DNA from: Bosea sp. Tri-49
GTDB lineage: Bacteria > Pseudomonadota > Alphaproteobacteria > Rhizobiales > Beijerinckiaceae
Assembly (NCBI RefSeq): GCF_003952665.1
Contig: NZ_CP017947.1
Coordinates: forward strand, 1-64,000
Length of the DNA: 64,000 nt
Direction: 5' to 3'
Shown: positions 41,793-50,943 of the stretch, piece by piece
How the letters are laid out: the number at the start of each line of letters is the position of its first letter
Position numbering within the stretch: position 1 is the first letter of the stretch
Made by a program: the position numbers and the translations under genes
The notes under the pieces: model-generated
The model's database searches: none
What the model was told of the DNA's origin: nothing
What the model saw: only the letters and a program-made list of their open reading frames with translations

Positions 41793-42267
41793 CGTACTTA
41801 CCCCCAATGTTATGAACACCAAGCGCAACTTCGCGCAAACTGAGTTTTAACGGAGCATCAACGCTGCATTTGCTCGAACTGAGCTCCGATCGACTCGGAA
41901 CAGGACGAATAGATCGCAATGCCACGCTCATGATCTCAGCGGGGATCATTGTCCGGGGGCGCGTTTGTTCATAGATCGGAAGGTCCAGCCAAAGAGCGAG
42001 ACTTTGGTCCGTATGCGCTGGCGACCTTTTTCGGCTCGATACGAAAACCGGTACGTTTCGACAACACGTCATGTTGCGCTGCGAAACCGCAATCGCAATA
42101 AATCGCGTCCCGAAACATGGTCACGACGCCATGTCAGCACCCTGCCGAGCAAACGGCATCGATGCTGTCGCCCGCATGTCGCCATTTCATTCCGACTTGT
42201 TGTAGATTTCGTCCCAGATTCGCTGAGTGGGTGTTTGTTAGGTCTGTGGCCACAAAATGGATCAGGG
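41793..42267. promoter_or_regulatory. Divergent upstream region of the peroxidase operon and kinase gene
   Basis: 475 bp between outward-facing genes, no supported frame. Likely site of control of the secretion operon by the adjacent two-component pair. No consensus promoter stands out. Confidence 0.4.
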
Positions 42268-43758
42268 ATGGGCAAGCCTACTGATGGAAATCTCGAAAAA
42301 AAAACGGTGACCGTGGAAGGACGCGGGCTGGTGGCTTCAAGTGTCCAAAAGCTTGCGCGCTGGCTGGCGATGCTGGGTCCACTTGTGAGGCCCTGGCGCG
42401 CCCTCAGCTTGGAGCGAAAATTCCTGCTCACTGCCACACTCGCCATCGTATTATCGATGATGACGTTAGGTTACTGGATCGAAAAGCGAATCCGCGTGGG
42501 CTGGATTCAGGGCATGGCGGAGACGGGCGCTCTCTATCTCGAAGGCTTTCTAGCGCATCATATCCAGACGCTCGAAAATTCGCGGGTGCTGCCCGCCGCG
42601 AGCCAAATCGAAATCAAAAACCTGCTGTCCGATACCCGCCTCGGCAATCGAGTCGCAATTATAAAACTCTGGGACCTCGACGGAAATCTTATATATAGTA
42701 CGAATAACTCAGATTCACATGAAAAACTTCACAGTGGCTACATTGAACGTATCAAAAAAGGGCAAGTTGTTGTCGATGACGACACTGATAATCACGCTTC
42801 AGAAATCAAATCAAGCAATATTTCTCCGAGATTGATTGAAATTTATGCGCCAATATACAAAAGGTATTCCAACACAATAATAGCTATCGGTGAATTTTAC
42901 GAGTACGATAAATTTCTGATAGACGAGATTAAAAGCGTAAAGTATGGAACTTGGTTTCTTATATTTAATGTATCGATAATAATTATCGTATTACTACATA
43001 TTATTGTAAACAAAACTCGCAAAACTATTGGTGATCAACAGGAATTGCTGGAATCCAATTTTGCCCGCGCAGCCGAATTGGCAAAGCGGAACAACGCCTT
43101 GCGGCGCGCAGCAGACCGCGCTCGGCTCAATGCGACGGTCTTGAACGAGACCTATCTCGCCAGCGTTGGCGCGGATATCCATGACGGGCCCATCCAGGTG
43201 CTCAGCCTGATGATGCTTAAACTGCCGGATGCCAAGGCGAACGCGACTCAACCTGACGAACTGGGCATGGTGCGGAAGGATCTGGAGCCCCTGATCCAGC
43301 AAACGCTTGCAGATCTGCGTAATCTCTCAGCTGGGCTGGTGCTTCCCGAGGTCGAGAACCTGTCCCCGACGGAGACGATCGATCTGGCGATCACCCGGCA
43401 CGAACACCAGACCGGAACCATGGTCCTGCGCGATCTCGAGGATTTGCCCGAGCGCGTCTCGCGCGCCATCCGGGTCTGCGCTTATCGCGTTGTTCAGGAG
43501 GCCCTCATGAATTCCTACAAACATGCAGGAGGCCAGGGCCAGCGGGTGTCGGCGCGTCTCAATGGCAAGATGCTGGAGATCGTGGTGACCGATACTGGCA
43601 TGGCTCCGACGTCCCAGCGCCACTATCCGGCGCGTAGCGCGAAGCTCGGGCTGCAAGGCATGGACAGCCGCGTCAGGGCACTCCGTGGCAGCCTGACCAT
43701 CGCGCGGCTGGTCGACGGCGGGACCGAAGTTCGAGCAACTCTGCCGGTGCGTTCCTGA
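42268..43758 (+). CDS. NarL-type sensor histidine kinase with AT-rich sensor domain
   Basis: 496 residues from ATG 42268, the most likely but not certain start. TM1 (FLLTATLAIVLSMMTLGYWI), a ~170-residue periplasmic domain (LWDLDGNLIYSTN, ISPRLIEIYAPIYKRY, IIAIGEFYEYDKF), TM2 (WFLIFNVSIIIIVLLHIIV), a coiled coil, then HisKA_3 (ASVGADIHDGPIQVLSLMML, His in DIHDGP) and HATPase (VVQEALMNSYKHAGG, TDTGM, KLGLQGMDSRVRALRG). Codons ~125-250 are markedly AT-rich compared with both ends. Convergent with its response regulator eight bases away. Confidence 0.9.
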   Translation: MGKPTDGNLEKKTVTVEGRGLVASSVQKLARWLAMLGPLVRPWRALSLERKFLLTATLAIVLSMMTLGYWIEKRIRVGWIQGMAETGALYLEGFLAHHIQTLENSRVLPAASQIEIKNLLSDTRLGNRVAIIKLWDLDGNLIYSTNNSDSHEKLHSGYIERIKKGQVVVDDDTDNHASEIKSSNISPRLIEIYAPIYKRYSNTIIAIGEFYEYDKFLIDEIKSVKYGTWFLIFNVSIIIIVLLHIIVNKTRKTIGDQQELLESNFARAAELAKRNNALRRAADRARLNATVLNETYLASVGADIHDGPIQVLSLMMLKLPDAKANATQPDELGMVRKDLEPLIQQTLADLRNLSAGLVLPEVENLSPTETIDLAITRHEHQTGTMVLRDLEDLPERVSRAIRVCAYRVVQEALMNSYKHAGGQGQRVSARLNGKMLEIVVTDTGMAPTSQRHYPARSAKLGLQGMDSRVRALRGSLTIARLVDGGTEVRATLPVRS

Positions 43759-43765
43759 TACCGGC

Positions 43766-44452
43766 TTATATCGACTTCTGCGGCCGCGGCGAAATGCGCA
43801 TTCCCTCGAAAGCTGCGGGATTGAGCCTCTGTGCTGCGATCACCACTTCCAACCTGTTGCGCGCCTTCAGCTTCTGCATGAGAAGCGTCATATAGCCCTT
43901 CACGGTCTTCTCGCTGAGGGACAATGCGCGGGCAATTTCTCGGTTCTGCTTGCCGCATAGAAGCAGCCTGATGATCTGATCCTCCCGAACGCTGAGCTTT
44001 GCGCTCTGCGCTGCCTGCCCGTCCAGCGCCTTACCCTGCAAGGCGCTGATCACTTTGGCCGCGAAGCAGGGAGTAATGTAAATCTCGCCTCGACACGTCG
44101 CCTCGATTGCCTTGATCAGTTCATCGGCGCTGCTGCCTTTCAATACATAACCCTTGGCGCCCGCCTCGAGAGCTTGAATGGCATGGTCCGTGTTCGTCGA
44201 GGCCGTGAATACGACAATTTTCATGTCCGGTGCTGTTTTTGTAGCGTCCTTAATCGCCCGAAATGCGTCTCCCGGCATATTCAGGTCGACTATCATCGCG
44301 TCCGGCCTGTGTTTTTCTGTAATCGAATAGATATCGCCCGCATCTGAGCCGGCTGCGCTCAACGAAAAACCGACCTTGCGCTGCATAAGAGCCACAAGAC
44401 CTTCCATTAGGAGTGGATGATCGTCGACAACAGCGATTGAAATTTTTCTCAT
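43766..44452 (-). CDS. NarL/FixJ-type response regulator
   Basis: 228 residues. Receiver: SIAVVDDHPLLMEGLVALMQ, phospho-acceptor in AMIVDLNMPG, switch T in VVFTAST, K in GYVLKGSS. LuxR-type HTH: LSVREDQIIRLLLCGKQNRE, IARALSLSEKTVKGYMTLLM, QKLKARNRLEVVIAA. Partner of the convergent kinase; position beside the peroxidase operon suggests that operon as a target. Confidence 0.92.
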   Translation of the reverse strand: MRKISIAVVDDHPLLMEGLVALMQRKVGFSLSAAGSDAGDIYSITEKHRPDAMIVDLNMPGDAFRAIKDATKTAPDMKIVVFTASTNTDHAIQALEAGAKGYVLKGSSADELIKAIEATCRGEIYITPCFAAKVISALQGKALDGQAAQSAKLSVREDQIIRLLLCGKQNREIARALSLSEKTVKGYMTLLMQKLKARNRLEVVIAAQRLNPAAFEGMRISPRPQKSI

Positions 44453-44688
44453 CTTCCCCTCATTTTCTTAGCTTTCATTTATGATGCCGCATTTGTGAGC
44501 AACTGTAAACACCGTGGTAAATGACTGATTAATTATCCAATTCGGCGGCGATTGCGCCACGAAGTACCTCTTTATTGCCATTCCCTACCTCAGAGTAATG
44601 ATTATTCAACTTGTGAATCCTGAGGGCTGGCATAGGCTCTTGTTGTTGCGCTATCTTTCCGTTCCGCAACGCCGAGACCAGCGGATTC
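44453..44688. promoter_or_regulatory. Divergent region between response regulator and mntH
   Basis: 236 bp, AT-rich near 44460-44600, with AGTAATGATTATT as a short dyad. It must hold both promoters; a Mur/MntR-type operator is expected for mntH, but I cannot assign one. Confidence 0.35.
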
Positions 44689-46035
44689 ATGACGGCGAAT
44701 ATTGACCATCGGCCGAGAACAATCGGTTGGCAGCGCGCCCCGCGCGAACCTTCGCTTGTCGAAGCCTTTGCCTCGGTTCCGTTGGCCGCCGGAGCGACAT
44801 CGTGGCGTAGATTTCTCGCCTTTCTGGGGCCCGGATACCTTGTTGCCGTGGGCTATATGGACCCTGGGAACTGGGCAACAGCCGTCGCTGGAGGATCCCG
44901 CTTCGGCTATGCGCTCCTCTGCGTCGCTTTGCTTTCGAATGTCATGGCGATCGTCCTGCAAGCGCTCTGCGCCAGGCTCGCGATTGCGACCGGCCGCGAT
45001 CTTGCACAAGCCTGCCGGGACGCCTATCCGCCTTGGGTCAGCGTACCTCTTTGGGTGCTGGCGGAGCTCGCGATTTGCGCGACCGACCTCGCCGAGGTAC
45101 TTGGAACCGCGATCGCACTCAATCTGCTCTTCGGCCTACCGATCGAAATCGGCGTGGTACTGACCGCGCTCGACGTTTTCGTCGTGCTCTGGCTGCAGAA
45201 CAAGGGCATTCGCTGGATCGAGGCTTTCATCATCACACTGCTCGGCGTGGTTGCCATTTCTTTCGCCATTCAATTGGCGATGGCGAATCCGGACTGGCGC
45301 GGAGTGCTGGGTGGCTTTGCCCCGAGCCGCCTGATCTTGACCGACCCCGATATGCTTTATCTGGCGCTCGGCATCATCGGCGCAACCGTCATGCCGCATA
45401 ACCTTTATCTACATTCGGGCATCGTCCAGACCCGCGCCTATGGCCGTGAGGAGCGCGACCTCCGCGAGGCGCTTCGCTTCGCGACGATCGATTCCAGCGC
45501 CGCCTTGCTCTTCGCCTTTCTCGTCAACGCCTCGCTGCTCATCGTCGCCGCGGCGATATTCCACTCCGCCGGCCAGACCCAAGTGGCCGAGTTGGAGCAG
45601 GCCTATAAGATCCTTACACCGCTTCTGAACAGCGCAACTGCGCCGACACTCTTTGCGATCGCGCTCCTGTGCTGCGGCATTAACGCCAGCGTAACGGCGA
45701 CCATGGCCGGGCAGATCGTGATGGAGGGTTTCATCGAAATCCGCTTGCCAACATGGCTGCGGCGCCTGGTAACCCGCCTCGTCGCCATTCTGCCCGCGGT
45801 GATCGTGCTGCAGTTTTACGGCAACACCCGCGCCACGGACCTCCTGATCTTGAGCCAGGTCGTATTGGCCCTGCAATTGCCTTTTGCTGTGACGCCGCTG
45901 GTATTGCTGACAGCTTCACGCAAGAAGATGGGGGTTCTCGCGCCGCCGCTCTGGCAGACAGGGCTGGCCAGCGCGATAGCGGTGGTGCTTATTGCGCTTA
46001 ATCTCACGCTCGTCACGGGCATGCTGTTGCGGTGA
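44689..46035 (+). CDS. mntH: Nramp-family manganese transporter
   Basis: 448 residues, eleven predicted spans. TM1 metal motif DPGN at 58-61 ([20 protein letters not shown]) and TM6 motif [10 protein letters not shown] are both intact, so Mn2+/H+ symport is expected. The N-terminal ~40 residues are hydrophilic. Near a secreted haem peroxidase and stress genes it would supply Mn for oxidative defence, but no shared regulation is visible. Confidence 0.93.
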   Translation: MTANIDHRPRTIGWQRAPREPSLVEAFASVPLAAGATSWRRFLAFLGPGYLVAVGYMDPGNWATAVAGGSRFGYALLCVALLSNVMAIVLQALCARLAIATGRDLAQACRDAYPPWVSVPLWVLAELAICATDLAEVLGTAIALNLLFGLPIEIGVVLTALDVFVVLWLQNKGIRWIEAFIITLLGVVAISFAIQLAMANPDWRGVLGGFAPSRLILTDPDMLYLALGIIGATVMPHNLYLHSGIVQTRAYGREERDLREALRFATIDSSAALLFAFLVNASLLIVAAAIFHSAGQTQVAELEQAYKILTPLLNSATAPTLFAIALLCCGINASVTATMAGQIVMEGFIEIRLPTWLRRLVTRLVAILPAVIVLQFYGNTRATDLLILSQVVLALQLPFAVTPLVLLTASRKKMGVLAPPLWQTGLASAIAVVLIALNLTLVTGMLLR

Positions 46036-46130
46036 AACGCACCGCTCGCCGCCGCGACCGGCTCATCTGGCGCGAGCGGACCGACATCGATCGGGTCGGA
46101 GATCCTAAGGCACAGCAGGGGAAAGGATAT

Positions 46131-46333
46131 GCCATTTTGATCGTTGGACGCAGTTAAAATTGCTGGCACCCCAGGAGCGCTGGACGCCGCCTGGAACGGA
46201 TCAAACAGTGCCCAACGGCTTCGACGAGCGCGAACGAGCGCGGCTCGCTTATATCGTCGCAAGTCTTGTAGCGCCTGCGGAAAAAGACGATTTAGCCCGG
46301 CGCGCCTTCGAGCTATACCGCCGATCACCCTGA
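46131..46333 (+). pseudogene. 'AAW' family small protein, copy 5, inactivated
   Basis: ATGCCATTTTGATCG matches ATGCCATTCCGATCA of copy 3 but codon 4 is now TGA. After LDAAWNG the frame shifts; the rest reads GFDERERARLAYIVASLVAP, AEKDDLARRAFELYRRSP. It stands on the plus strand, unlike copies 1-4, and has no hairpin pair beside it. Confidence 0.65.
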
Positions 46334-46488
46334 ACTCCGGCGACGGAGCGGCCGCAAATTTGAGCGTCCGGTCTTTGATATCGACATTCGGCGGAGAAAG
46401 GTGTCTGATGTAGGGGCCGTTGTCTCCATACTGCTTATGGACATGACTGCGTGCGACGCTTGCTGACCCCGTCGAGCGGAGACACGCT

Positions 46489-46746
46489 ATGATTACCGGA
46501 AATGGCTATTTGTACCTGCGCAATGGGCGCCGGGCTGAAGTTTCCTACGAGTTCGCGGGCAACTACGACGACCAGCGTGCCGGCCACCTTCTCTTCGACA
46601 CGACGACATTCGACGACAGCCTGTTTTATTACAGGCTCATCTTGACCTGTGAGGACGGCGAGGCCGTCGCGGTATCGATCATGAACCGCGGTGATAGGCA
46701 CCTCGCGGTCACAGGTCGCGTGCTCGCCCGGACCCAGCCTGCGTAG
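46489..46746 (+). CDS. Conserved small protein ('GYLxLR' family), copy 1
   Basis: 85 residues from ATG 46489, GGAG upstream: MITGNGYLYLRNGRRAEVSY, EFAGNYDDQRAGHLLFDTTT, FDDSLFYYRLILTCEDGEAV, AVSIMNRGDRHLAVTGRVLA. All-beta pattern of about eight strands; no export signal. Paralogues at 48362-48622 and 56773-57048, all intact, which is notable among so many damaged neighbours. Function unknown. Confidence 0.7.
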   Translation: MITGNGYLYLRNGRRAEVSYEFAGNYDDQRAGHLLFDTTTFDDSLFYYRLILTCEDGEAVAVSIMNRGDRHLAVTGRVLARTQPA

Positions 46747-46799
46747 GGACACGATTATCGCGCTGGACGATCCGGCCCGTGCCCCGCTTGCGTACGTGG

Positions 46800-47060
46800 C
46801 ACGGTCCTGGCGCCCATACCGGAGTAGGGTGGGCGACTTCAACAATGCCCAGATCGTCACCAGCGTTGCTCAGGTCCCAGGCGCAGGCCGACCTGAGACG
46901 CCAAGCAGCCACCTCAACGTCGCGTTCTCCCCGGAGACCCAGGCTAACCCGGCTAGGCGGGCATCCTTGCTGCGGGTGCAGAATTGGCAGCGGAAGCGCA
47001 CGACCACCCACGGAAAGTCGATTAGCGAGTGTCTTCGTTCGGCGGTTCCATGGCCGTCAT
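46800..47060 (-). pseudogene. 'FPWV' Cys-rich small protein, frameshifted copy
   Basis: ATG 47060 gives MTAMEPPNEDTR then stop; loss of a G after ACAC causes this. The next frame reads LIDFPWVVVRFRCQFCTRSK, DARLAGLAWVSGENATLRWL, LGV, after which another one-base loss (GTCTCAGG for GTCTTCAG) spoils the C-terminus. The intact version is at 54870-55253. Confidence 0.7.
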
Positions 47061-47143
47061 GCATCAGTGGCGACCTCGCGCGGCGGCCTGGCTCCTTCCG
47101 AAAACACACCCTAGCACGGCCTTCAGCGTCTCGTAGGTCACCC

Positions 47144-47227
47144 TCAAAGCGGCAGGCTCGCTGCCGTGAGCATCGACCAGTTCACCCACTCCAGTTCGTC
47201 GCGCTCTGGCAATGGCTCGGCTGACAT
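47144..47227 (-). CDS. Short 'MSAEPLPERDELE' reading frame behind a LexA box, copy 1
   Basis: 27 residues: MSAEPLPERDELEWVNWSML, TAASLPL. ATG 47227 is 22 bp from the LexA box. Downstream sequence LRVTYETLKAVLGCVF in another frame suggests a once longer protein. The homologous frame at 55250-55354 shares the first 13 residues then differs because of a deletion. Might act as a leader or be a truncated gene. Confidence 0.45.
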   Translation of the reverse strand: MSAEPLPERDELEWVNWSMLTAASLPL

Positions 47228-47248
47228 GTTCCGCGTCCTCAGATATGA

Positions 47249-47263
47249 GAACATAATGAGAAC
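47249..47263. promoter_or_regulatory. LexA (SOS) box, copy 1
   Basis: GAAC-ATAATGA-GAAC is an exact GAAC-N7-GAAC, the alphaproteobacterial LexA consensus, placed between two divergent small genes. Confidence 0.75.
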
Positions 47264-47284
47264 GAACGAGATGGAGAGTCAACC

Positions 47285-47598
47285 CTGACGCCAGCCCGAA
47301 ACTCGCGCCGCGCCTACAACAAGGACGGCAGCAAGCTTCAGCCAGCGACCGTAGGTTCCGCCCGTACGTTCGGACACAGGCGCGCCGAGGTCTGGTGCAA
47401 CGACTGCCACCATCATGCCGAGGTCAGTATGGACGGGCTGCCCGACGACTTGCCAATTCCGGATATCAGCCTGCGCTACCGCTGCTCGAACTGCACAGCA
47501 AGAACCTGATGTCCCGAGGTAGCATCGAAGAGCACTATGAGCTGATCGAGCAGCGATCCGGGAAGGCTATCGGGAATGGGTCAAAACATCGCTCATGA
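47285..47598 (+). pseudogene. Zinc-ribbon small protein, frameshifted copy
   Basis: Reads RRAYNKDG, QPATVGSA, RRAEVWCNDCHHHAEVSMDG, LPDDLPIPDISLRYRCSNC, then loss of one base gives TART-stop at 47507; the correct continuation SKNLMSRGSIEEHYELIEQR lies in the next frame to 47598. Two CxxC knuckles form a zinc ribbon. No ATG at the expected start; see the intact copy at 55463. Confidence 0.65.
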
Positions 47599-47639
47599 TC
47601 ACATCAGGCTGATTGGTGGAACTCGCTGGCCTTTGTTGC

Positions 47640-47847
47640 CAGGTACTCCGCGTATCTCGCCGGCCGCCTCTTCGGCCGAATTAATAAGGGCTTGAAGTTT
47701 TGTTTCCTAGTCCGTTGCCATAGCTAGCAACGCATGGCTCAGGTCTACGTCGGCGGTGGCGAGGCGGTGACATCTTGCTACCGCGGCACGCAGAAGGGCG
47801 ATCTGCTTGGCCGCCGTCGCGATACGAGGAAGATCAGGGTCGTTCAT
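47640..47847 (-). pseudogene. Copy of the 'LLRAAxARC' small protein with an amber stop
   Basis: From ATG 47847: MNDPDLPRIATAAKQIALLR, AAVARCHRLATADVDLSHAL, LAMATD, then TAG (47707-47709) where the intact gene at 56204-56416 has TAC, then ETKLQALINSAEEAAGE in the same frame. Remnants of the gene now at 55705-56025 lie around 47600-47690. Confidence 0.65.
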
Positions 47848-47975
47848 GGCGGCGGACTAGGCTCCTTACATTGGCCATCGCCGGACAAAAACGTGCGTTC
47901 CTCACCCACCGAGAACTATTGATTCGACACAACAACCCCAGCGTGCTTGGCTCCCGATGGGGACGGGAGGGGCTG

Positions 47976-48239
47976 ATGTATGAGGGGGTCGACGTTACGG
48001 GCGCTGCCGTATTGGCGACGCACGCCCAGCTCAATGCGCTGATCGCCATCTTGATCGAGAAGAACGCGCTGTCCGAGTTTGAGATGGAGCGCATGATGAA
48101 ATCAGCAATCAGTGCGCTCAGCTCTGCTCCGGTCGTTCGCACAAACGACCCCGAACGATTACAAAACGCGCGGAGGCTACTCGAACACGCTCGCTCGGCC
48201 ATGAGGGAAAACGTGAAGTCTGCGCCCATCAAGATTTAG
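47976..48239 (+). CDS. Hypothetical small helical protein
   Basis: 87 residues from ATG 47976 with GGGAGG five bases upstream: MYEGVDVTGAAVLATHAQLN, ALIAILIEKNALSEFEMERM, MKSAISALSS, then RLQNARRLLEHARSAMRENV. Helix-rich, cytosolic, no motif. A GCCGGC...GCCGGC hairpin follows at ~48262-48283. Confidence 0.65.
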   Translation: MYEGVDVTGAAVLATHAQLNALIAILIEKNALSEFEMERMMKSAISALSSAPVVRTNDPERLQNARRLLEHARSAMRENVKSAPIKI

Positions 48240-48361
48240 CGCCAAAGCGGCCATATAGGACGCCGGCCTCGGTTCGCCGGCCCACAACAGGCGGCAATAA
48301 TGCCTAGCGGAATTCGACGGAACGAAGAGCTACTAAGGCGCCACGTGCCAGCTTTTCTCTG

Positions 48362-48622
48362 TTAGTCTGTAATCACCGGGAGCGCCAGCACGCGGCCTGT
48401 TACCGCCAGATGCTTGTCACCGCGGTTCAAAACCGCGACCACGACGGACGAGCCGTCATCGCAATCGACGATCAGCCGACGACAAAACGAGATGTCATCG
48501 AATGCGGCTGTGTCGAAGTGCAGATAGCCGGCTCGGTGGCCGTCGTAATCGGCGGCGAACTGGTAGGAGACCTCAGTCTTGTGCCCATCGCGCAGGTTTA
48601 GGTAGCCTTTCCCGGTAAGCAT
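48362..48622 (-). CDS. 'GYLxLR' family small protein, copy 2
   Basis: 86 residues from ATG 48622: MLTGKGYLNLRDGHKTEVSY, QFAADYDGHRAGYLHFDTAA, FDDISFCRRLIVDCDDGSSV, VVAVLNRGDKHLAVTGRVLA. The same order, GYL gene followed on the same strand by a ligase gene downstream in the block, is seen at 56773-58222. Confidence 0.7.
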   Translation of the reverse strand: MLTGKGYLNLRDGHKTEVSYQFAADYDGHRAGYLHFDTAAFDDISFCRRLIVDCDDGSSVVVAVLNRGDKHLAVTGRVLALPVITD

Positions 48623-48756
48623 AGCCTGTCTCCCGCCTGGCGGCGTCAACACGCGCCGCACGCGGTTATTTCCAAAAGCGGTATGGAGACAACGGCCAGC
48701 CAATGGAGCGCCGTTTCCAGCTCCTTGTCTACGTATCAGGGCGCGCCGCGCGGAGG

Positions 48757-49799
48757 TCAGGACAGCCGGAAGACGGTGACCTTGTCCGCTCCGTCGCGCA
48801 GGCCTTTGAACGACGCATGGCGCAGCTTCTCGTCATGCGTCCAACCGCGATAGGCAATCTCGGCCGCTAGCTCCGGCTTCACCCAGATCACGCCCTTACC
48901 GGCGATGCCGCGAGCCGGCGGCGAAGCGCCCGTAATCCGGTCAAGCTGCTTGCGAAGAGCCGTCGCGCTGGAGTGGGTGAAGCCGGTCCCGACGCTGCCG
49001 ACGTAGGTCAGACCATAGTTGCCATGGGCGGCTAGCAGCAGCCGGCCGATGCCACCGAGCGCAGCACTGGAGGGCTCATAGCCGATGATCAGGAAGGTGT
49101 CGGACTGGACGCATTTGATCTTGAGCCAGTCACCGCCGCGGCCGGGTCGATAGGGAGCGTCGCGCCGCTTGGCGATGATGCCCTCCACCCGAATTTGCAA
49201 GCGCTCGCCAGAAACTCGGCGCCATCCGCCTCGACCCCCTCGCTCAGCCGGATCGCGCCGCTTTCATGGTCGATCAGATCCTCGAGCATGTGCCGTCGCT
49301 CGACCAAGGCCATGCGGGTCAGGTCGTGTCCACCGAGATAGAGCAGATCGAAGGCGAACAGCATGGCGCGCTCGGCCTTGGCCTTTTCACCACGTCCGCC
49401 GAGCGCCTGCTGTAGCAATCCGAAATCAGCACGGCCGGCCTCATCGAGTATCACCGCCTCGCCATCGAGAATGAAGCTGCCGGCATCGAGTTCAGCCGCC
49501 GCAGCCGCGATGGAGGGAAAGCGATCGGTCCAATTAAAGCCGCCGAGGGTAAGGACGCGCGCGCCCTTGACATCGCGATGAACCGCCAGGCGGTAGCCGT
49601 CCCATTTGACTTCGAAAAGCCAGTCGGGGCCTTCCGGCGGGCTGGATTTCAGGAGCGCCAGACAAGGCTCAATCCGGGCTGGCATTTTGTCGGCGAATAT
49701 GTCTGGCTCGGCGGTGCCACTCAGCGCCACGACGGGCTCACTGCGCAGCACCTCTCCGCTAGGCATAGACGCGGTCGCCTTGCCATGACTGAACACCAT
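48757..49799 (-). pseudogene. ATP-dependent DNA ligase, LigD-type, copy 2, frameshifted
   Basis: The 5' part (49089-49799) keeps motif I KWDGYR, GEAVILDEAGRADFGLLQQA, and FLASACK; loss of one base at ~49188 (CCCTCCACCCG for CCCTCCAGCCCG) then leaves frame, and the rest EGIIAKRRDAPYRPGRGGDW, LKIKC ... AAEIAYRGWTHDEKLRHASF continues in the next frame to 48757. The break lies between the adenylation core and the last motifs, so neither half should ligate. The start region also differs from copy 3. Confidence 0.8.
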
Positions 49800-49824
49800 A
49801 AACGCAACTCACTAACGGCGACTC

Positions 49825-49849
49825 AACGTAAGCTGAGGTGCGACGTTCC
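49825..49849 (-). promoter_or_regulatory. EcfG-type promoter of ligase copy 2
   Basis: Minus-strand GGAAC, 16 bases, CGTT, followed by the GAGTCGCC leader shared by the three ligase genes. Confidence 0.75.
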
Positions 49850-49959
49850 TGAGTTGACGAAATATTCACCCCAGGTACGGCGATTACTCGCTTAGCGAGC
49901 TGAGCGAGGAACTCGACCGAAATGCGCGCTGTTCTGCTAGTCGACAGGAGGCGCGAATT

Positions 49960-50043
49960 ATGGAGCTATTCCTCGCCGTAACGGTTGCAATGGTCGCATC
50001 AGTGGTTGCTGGATGGGCGGCCGCCGACCGCTGGAATCTTTAG
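49960..50043 (+). CDS. Possible 27-residue membrane peptide
   Basis: ATG 49960 with AGGAGG eight bases upstream; MELFLAVTVAMVASVVAGWA, AADRWNL. One transmembrane helix. The strong ribosome site supports it despite its size. Confidence 0.5.
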   Translation: MELFLAVTVAMVASVVAGWAAADRWNL

Positions 50044-50057
50044 GCTTGAAAGGACTC

Positions 50058-50126
50058 GTGGTTACCATCGCCACCGTCGCTGCGTTGCTGGCCGCTTATT
50101 TCGTTGTGGTGTCTGACGCGAACTGA
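50058..50126 (+). CDS. Possible 22-residue membrane peptide
   Basis: GTG 50058, AAAGGA upstream; VVTIATVAALLAAYFVVVSD, AN. Related in its T-(I/F)-A-T-(I/V)-A-A-L...YF-(V/A)-(V/A)-V pattern to the peptides at 60276 and 61449, so a small family. Confidence 0.45.
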   Translation: MVTIATVAALLAAYFVVVSDAN

Positions 50127-50144
50127 TGGCCACGAATGATCGCG

Positions 50145-50270
50145 ATGTCCGACCGTGCCACTGCCCTGCTCGTGTTTTCACATCTCGCCGGCCGGGAGGT
50201 CTCGACTTGGTCGAGCGAATGGGCGCGGCAATGCGAGGTCGACACGCTGTTGGTCGTCACCGCGATCTAG
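50145..50270 (+). pseudogene. 'STWSSEW' family small protein, 3'-truncated copy
   Basis: MSDRATALLVFSHLAGREVS, TWSSEWARQCEVDTLL, then VVTAI and stop. The first 36 residues are the best-preserved N-terminus of the family; the rest, present at 61.6 kb, is missing. As at 61.5 kb it follows a tiny membrane peptide gene. Confidence 0.6.
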
Positions 50271-50415
50271 TCCGGGCGCTTTGTAACCTTCCGTTCTTTC
50301 TGTTGCCTTTTCGTCATTGCGGCGGCCGGTGGAGAAGCCTGCTGGAAGCGGCTCGATGCGGCCGTCGTGAAGCTGACCTTAGTCCTGCGCATCGCAGGCC
50401 AATGCAGGTAAATTC

Positions 50416-50616
50416 TGCCTCTCGCCGATGTACGCTGGGTGAGCCTGCACCGGCGAGAGGCTTGGCGCTGGTTGGGGAGCGCCAGTTCACGCTAGCACGC
50501 CGCGGCAAAGAGAAAGGCCCAGATTGCTTGCGTCGGACTAATTCGAAGCTACCGGCTCCAAAGGGGGCTGCCTCTCGCCGATGAGGAACGGGGGAGCTGC
50601 CCGTCGGCGAGAGGCG
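50416..50616 (-). repeat. Tandem hairpin unit, copy 3 (hairpins 50416-50462 and 50569-50616)
   Basis: Same two long stems as copies 1 and 2, with small base changes. Hairpin B keeps the CTCCCCCG loop on the minus strand; hairpin A has CTCACCC there. The following GGCGCT...AGCGCC hairpin is also kept. Confidence 0.7.
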
Positions 50617-50639
50617 AGGCGCGAGGCGCCGAGCATTGA

Positions 50640-50895
50640 ACTGGCTAGTCGTTGGTCGGTTCCTCGGGTCCGCGGTTTTTCGACCTTGCCCCTTGAAGTC
50701 GAGTGAACCCCGGTAGACCTCCTCGCCGGACTGATCTTCGACCCGCACTTTGAAGCCTGGCGCGCTTGCCGTTGGGAAGAGCATCTCTGGCCATATCCGC
50801 CAACGAGCGTTGCGCGTCGTGGGCTGGGGCTTGCTCGTTTGGAAAGTCGATGTGATGACGGCCGGAGCCGCTCGGATCACCCGGAATTTAGGCAT
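50640..50895 (-). pseudogene. DUF6894-like small protein, degenerate copy 3
   Basis: Start MPKFRVIRAA at ATG 50895 and the segment FKVRVEDQSGEEVYRGSLDF, KGQGR match the intact gene at 10714, but the reading between and the C-terminus are shifted by several small indels. Confidence 0.6.
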
Positions 50896-50943
50896 GGCGC
50901 GGCTCCTCTAGGCGAGAGATGCGCCTCATCCAGTCATGTTCCG

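Noticed and set aside
44600..44688. Manganese riboswitch or Mur box before mntH
   Set aside because: I looked for yybP-ykoY features and a Mur-type dyad and found no convincing match by eye.
46779..47224. Plus-strand frames across the first LexA block
   Set aside because: The conserved FPWV protein reads on the minus strand and matches the intact copy at 54870-55253.
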